Shown here: piece after piece, positions 61,459 through 64,000 of the stretch
How positions within the stretch are numbered: position 1 is the first letter of the stretch
Layout: each line of letters begins with the position of its first letter
Assembly: GCA_050011815.1 (NCBI GenBank)
Contig: JBEKIJ010000018.1
Coordinates: forward strand, 1 to 64,000
DNA length: 64,000 bases
Direction of reading: 5' to 3'
Source of the DNA: Chersky-840 sp050011815
Lineage (GTDB): Bacteria > Actinomycetota > Acidimicrobiia > Acidimicrobiales > UBA8190
The notes under the pieces: generated by a model
What the model was told of the DNA's origin: nothing
Database searches by the model: none
What the model saw: only the letters and a program-made list of their open reading frames with translations
Translations under genes and position numbers: made by a program

Positions 61459-62021
61459 CTCGATGCTCCGTTCCCGGCGAGGCCACGTCGACCCCGCTGC
61501 GCCCTTCGGCCGGCGACGACGTCGCCGACCCCGGGCCAGACGCCCACGTCTCGATGTGCGGCCTCACCCGCAGGCTCACCTGCAGACACAACGTTCACCA
61601 GATTCGCGTGCCTCTTTTCGTTACGTCCGCAGGCACACCACTTCCGATCCTAGGCGTGCCGCCTGGCCTAGTCAGACGCGGTCCACCGGTGGCATCGACT
61701 TGCACAGGGTGGGTTCGCTGTGCAACCGACCGGTGCAATTTCACTGTTGCCGCACCGCATTCACCCGGCGCTCGTCCCGGCCTTCATCGTGTTCATCCCT
61801 GCATCCATCGACAGGTCATCGGTCGGGCGACCCTGCAGCTATGGTCTCCCGGTCGCCCGAGTCGTTCCGGGCGCAGCCCCAAGGGGCAAGGGGACACATC
61901 ACTGACGTCGGCCCGGACCCTGCCGAAGTTCCCCTGGCAGCGGAACCTGAGAGGCCCGACGACCCCACACCACCCACGGTGAGGTTTAAAGCGACTCGCG
62001 GCCGATGCCGACAACCAAGGT
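61459..62021. other. 563-bp gap with promoter-like and hairpin elements, no gene recognised
   Basis: On the minus strand CTGACT (61670-61675) and TAGGAT (61647-61652), 17 bp apart, form a possible promoter for the GGDEF-EAL gene with a leader of about 190 nt. Near the start of that leader a seven-codon frame with a Cys (GTG GTG TGC CTG CGG ACG TAA, 61641-61621) can be read. Two perfect inverted repeats lie upstream: TTGCACAG/CTGTGCAA (61700-61725, 10-nt loop) and TCGGGCGACC/GGTCGCCCGA (61823-61860, 18-nt loop). CTGCC/GGCAG and GTCGG/CCGAC pairs near 61905-61960 could fold in an RNA ahead of the next gene. No known riboswitch was recognised. Confidence 0.4.
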
Positions 62022-63092
62022 GTGTCGAGCTCCGAGACGCGCCTGCGCGTCCTGCTCCGCCGCATGCCCATCGCGGGCACCTCCGCCCTGGTAGGGGTGG
62101 TCACTCTGGTGGCCCTCTCCCTGGTGGTCCTGACCGCGATCGAGCCCGCGTCGGCCCGATCCGCCACCGCCTCGGCGTCATCGCCGACGGGTTCGGCTGG
62201 GCCGCGGGCCTGGGTCGCCTTCTTCCACCCCGTGGCGCCGACACCGACCACGACCGCACCCGTGCCCGTCGCCACGATCCCCGTGCCCACCTCGACCGCG
62301 GCCACCGCGCTCAGTGCTCCCCGCCCGACCCCTCCCCCCACTCCGGCGACCACCCGTCCCCCCGCACCGAAGCGACCCGCGCCACCGGCGGCGCCAGCGG
62401 CACCGGTGGCGGTGGCGTCACACGGGATCGTCCCCCCCGACAACCCGTCGGCGAACATCGCCGAGTCACCGAACTTCGTGTCGATCTGCCGACAAGACGG
62501 CGTGACGTCCGCGCCGTGCACCTCCGCTGCCATCCAGGCGAACGACGCGGCACGCGCCCAAGAGGGCTTGAGCGCCATGGCGCTTCCCTCGAACTTCTCC
62601 TCGCTCACTCCCGGCGAGCAGCTCTTCGTCCTCACCGACATCGAGCGCGTCGACCGCGGCCTCCCGGCCGTGGTCGGGATGGTGGCGCAGTTCGATACCG
62701 ATGCGCAGAGCGCGGCGGCGGCCAATACCGACCCGACCCCTTCCTCGGTACCGCCGGGGTCGACGGTGCTGCGGTGGGCCTCGAACTGGTCGGAGGGCTC
62801 GGGCCCGCTGGGCTCCAACTACAACTGGATGTACGACGACGGCCCGGGGTCGACCAACGTCGACTGCACCACCGCCACCCCGGCGGCGTGTTGGGGACAT
62901 CGCGACAACGAGCTCGGGTTCAACGCCGCCACGGTGGCAGCCTCACACGGGATCCTCGTCATGGGAGCCGCCGAGGCGACGGTGCCCGCTGACAGCCCCT
63001 GGACGAGCGACGCCGTGTTGCTGGCGATCGTCACGGGCAACCCCTCCTACACCTACACCTGGGCCCAGGCCGAGGCGGCGGGAGCCCGCTGA
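62022..63092 (+). CDS. exported protein with CAP-like C-terminal domain
   Basis: 356 residues. A signal sequence with basic start and hydrophobic core (GTSALVGVVTLVALSLVVLTA, cut near residue 45) precedes a Pro/Thr/Ala-rich linker (about 70-130). The C-terminal 220 residues have four Cys and elements reminiscent of the CAP/SCP fold: QLFVLTDIERVDRGLPAVVG for the first helix and a later ACWGHRDNELGF segment. The usual CAP metal His pair is not clear, so the family call is tentative. It may be a cell-wall-associated protein. GTG 62022 has AAGG just upstream. Confidence 0.72.
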   Translation: MSSSETRLRVLLRRMPIAGTSALVGVVTLVALSLVVLTAIEPASARSATASASSPTGSAGPRAWVAFFHPVAPTPTTTAPVPVATIPVPTSTAATALSAPRPTPPPTPATTRPPAPKRPAPPAAPAAPVAVASHGIVPPDNPSANIAESPNFVSICRQDGVTSAPCTSAAIQANDAARAQEGLSAMALPSNFSSLTPGEQLFVLTDIERVDRGLPAVVGMVAQFDTDAQSAAAANTDPTPSSVPPGSTVLRWASNWSEGSGPLGSNYNWMYDDGPGSTNVDCTTATPAACWGHRDNELGFNAATVAASHGILVMGAAEATVPADSPWTSDAVLLAIVTGNPSYTYTWAQAEAAGAR

Positions 63093-63236
63093 CCGACAGG
63101 CGGGCCAGGAAACAGTGCGGTCCACAGCGAGGTCGGCGGAGAGGCTGCCGCCAGGTCAGGGCGCGAGGGTTCGGCTGTCCCTTCGTCGATCGCCTTCGGG
63201 CGCCCGTCGACCCCGCCAACCCGAGCTGGAGCCGAG

Positions 63237-64000
63237 ATGTCCGTCGTCCCTGTCGTCCCTGTCGTCCCTGTCGTTCCTGTCGTTCCCGTCGTTCCCGTTC
63301 CTGTTCCTGTTCCAGTGCCCGTGCCCGCGGCCCGTCGGGTCGGGCTCCGGCCCGTCGATCCCCGGAGCGACCGGGACCCCGACGGTGATGCCCCGCCGAG
63401 GATCGAGGTCCTCCGCATCGTGGCCTGGCCCGACCCCGTGATCGACCGCCTCGGCTACGACCCCCGGTCCATCTATGTGGAGACCTTCTGGCTCGGGATC
63501 CTCGGCCCGACCTGCACCTGGTTGATGCGTCGACTCGCCACCGGGCTCGACGACGATCCCGACGGCTTCGACCTCGACCTGGCCGAGGCGGCCCGCGCCC
63601 TCGGGCTCGGCGACCGCTCGGGACGCCAGTCCCCCTTCCGCCGCGCCCTGGCCCGCTGCATCACCTTCCAGATGGCGAGGCGCGAGGGACCGACCACGCT
63701 GGCGGTGCGGCGCCGCATCCCGCCCATGCCCCGCCGTCATCTCCAACGACTGCCCGCCTCGCTCCAGGACCGCCACGCCCACTGGTTGGTCCCGGCGCGC
63801 CCCTCGCCGGTCCTCGAAGAGGCTCGGCGAAACGCCCGGCGACTCGCCCTCGCCCTCCTGGCCTCGGACAAGGGACGCCCCGAGGTCGAGCTCCAGCTCG
63901 TCCGGTGGCACGTCCACCCCGCCATCGCCCACGAGGCCACCCAGTGGGCCTGGGCCTATCGAGCTCACGGCCCCCACGGTGCACCCCGGCCTGGACAGGT
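63237..64000 (+). CDS. conserved protein of unknown function, 3' end outside window
   Basis: At least 254 codons, open to the window end. The N-terminus is a repeat of VVP and then VP units (about 27 residues), after which the conserved part starts IEVLRIVAWPDPVIDRLGYD. It continues VETFWLGILGPTCTWLMRRL and DLDLAEAARALGLGDRSG, mostly helical with many Arg. I have seen similar proteins only as hypothetical proteins of Acidimicrobiia-like genomes and know no function. GGAG lies 5 nt before ATG 63237; a start after the repeat (GTG near 63316 or 63322) is possible. Confidence 0.75.
   Translation, partial: MSVVPVVPVVPVVPVVPVVPVPVPVPVPVPAARRVGLRPVDPRSDRDPDGDAPPRIEVLRIVAWPDPVIDRLGYDPRSIYVETFWLGILGPTCTWLMRRLATGLDDDPDGFDLDLAEAARALGLGDRSGRQSPFRRALARCITFQMARREGPTTLAVRRRIPPMPRRHLQRLPASLQDRHAHWLVPARPSPVLEEARRNARRLALALLASDKGRPEVELQLVRWHVHPAIAHEATQWAWAYRAHGPHGAPRPGQ
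63240..63314 (+). repeat. 9-bp and 6-bp repeats at the 5' end of the last gene
   Basis: GTCGTCCCT-type units (9 bp, six near-exact copies) are followed by GTTCCT-type units (6 bp, five copies), giving VVP and VP repeats right after the proposed start codon. Unit lengths are multiples of three, so copy number changes alter protein length but not frame. Confidence 0.9.

Noticed and set aside
61800..62021. c-di-AMP (ydaO-type) or c-di-GMP riboswitch ahead of the CAP-like gene
   Set aside because: Some stems can be drawn, but the conserved core sequences of either class were not found.

Overview
The window is one stretch of a high-GC actinobacterial chromosome. Gene content points to class Acidimicrobiia or a close relative, though this is an inference from families and gene order and no rRNA is present. 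The main markers are a fused Kgd-type 2-oxoglutarate enzyme, coenzyme F420 genes (cofD, cofE), a WbbL-type rhamnosyltransferase, a biotin carboxylase fused to its biotin carrier, and many genes that appear to start on leaderless mRNAs. I saw no tRNA, rRNA, CRISPR array, insertion sequence or prophage. Almost all of it reads as vertically inherited core chromosome, with a few lineage-specific secreted proteins.

Layout. 1-10.1 kb: metabolic genes, namely an M20 peptidase tail, a HAD hydrolase, kgd, an alpha/beta hydrolase, a divergent acyl-CoA dehydrogenase and acyl-CoA ligase pair, a serine hydrolase and a sugar nucleotidyltransferase. 10.2-16.3 kb (minus strand): hpf, secA, prfB, ftsE, ftsX, the classic secretion/translation/division block. 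16.7-21 kb (minus): phosphomannomutase, Trm112-like protein, phosphoglucose/phosphomannose isomerase and ahcY. 21-26 kb: two small exported proteins, a large GT-C-like membrane protein and a CPBP protease. 26-28.2 kb: ftsH. 28.2-33.5 kb: an exported protein of DUF5719 type coupled to a giant glycosyltransferase/membrane protein. 33.6-34 kb: a small helical protein with a strong promoter. 34-38.6 kb: a GDP-sugar reductase-like enzyme and three family-1/4 glycosyltransferases. 38.6-40.3 kb: cofD and cofE. 40.35-49.3 kb: a nine-gene, heavily coupled operon for nucleotide sugars and envelope polysaccharide (rmlB, rmlD, UDP-glucose dehydrogenase, UDP-xylose-synthase-like enzyme, two GT2 enzymes, a Thr-rich anchored protein, a ManC-like enzyme, a GalE-like epimerase). 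49.4-54.8 kb: birA, biotin carboxylase, an M20 amidohydrolase and an eight-repeat lipoprotein. 55-59.7 kb: methylmalonyl-CoA mutase large chain, a rhodanese-ThiF fusion, a nitroreductase, an AhpD-like protein and a membrane protein. 59.8-64 kb: a degenerate GGDEF/EAL protein, an exported CAP-like protein and a partial gene of unknown function.

How the genes fit together. Roughly half of the window supplies and uses activated sugars: mannose (isomerase, ManB, ManC-like), rhamnose (RmlA-like, RmlB, RmlD), glucuronate/xylose (UGD, UXS-like) and possibly GDP-6-deoxyhexose, feeding at least six glycosyltransferases. The order resembles the mycobacterial sahH-manB-fbiA/fbiB-manC-wbbL-rmlD-birA-accA3 neighbourhood (recalled, not checked), so it looks like an old actinobacterial envelope locus.

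The most interesting leads are: a degenerate GGDEF/EAL protein whose N-terminus looks like the ParA-binding peptide of ParB; a 13-bp tandem repeat inside a glycosyltransferase gene, where any change in copy number would shift the frame; four tandem in-frame GTG start codons on cofE; a recurring TANNNT box 6-9 nt ahead of at least thirteen start codons; and overlapping divergent -10 boxes at the acyl-CoA dehydrogenase/ligase pair.
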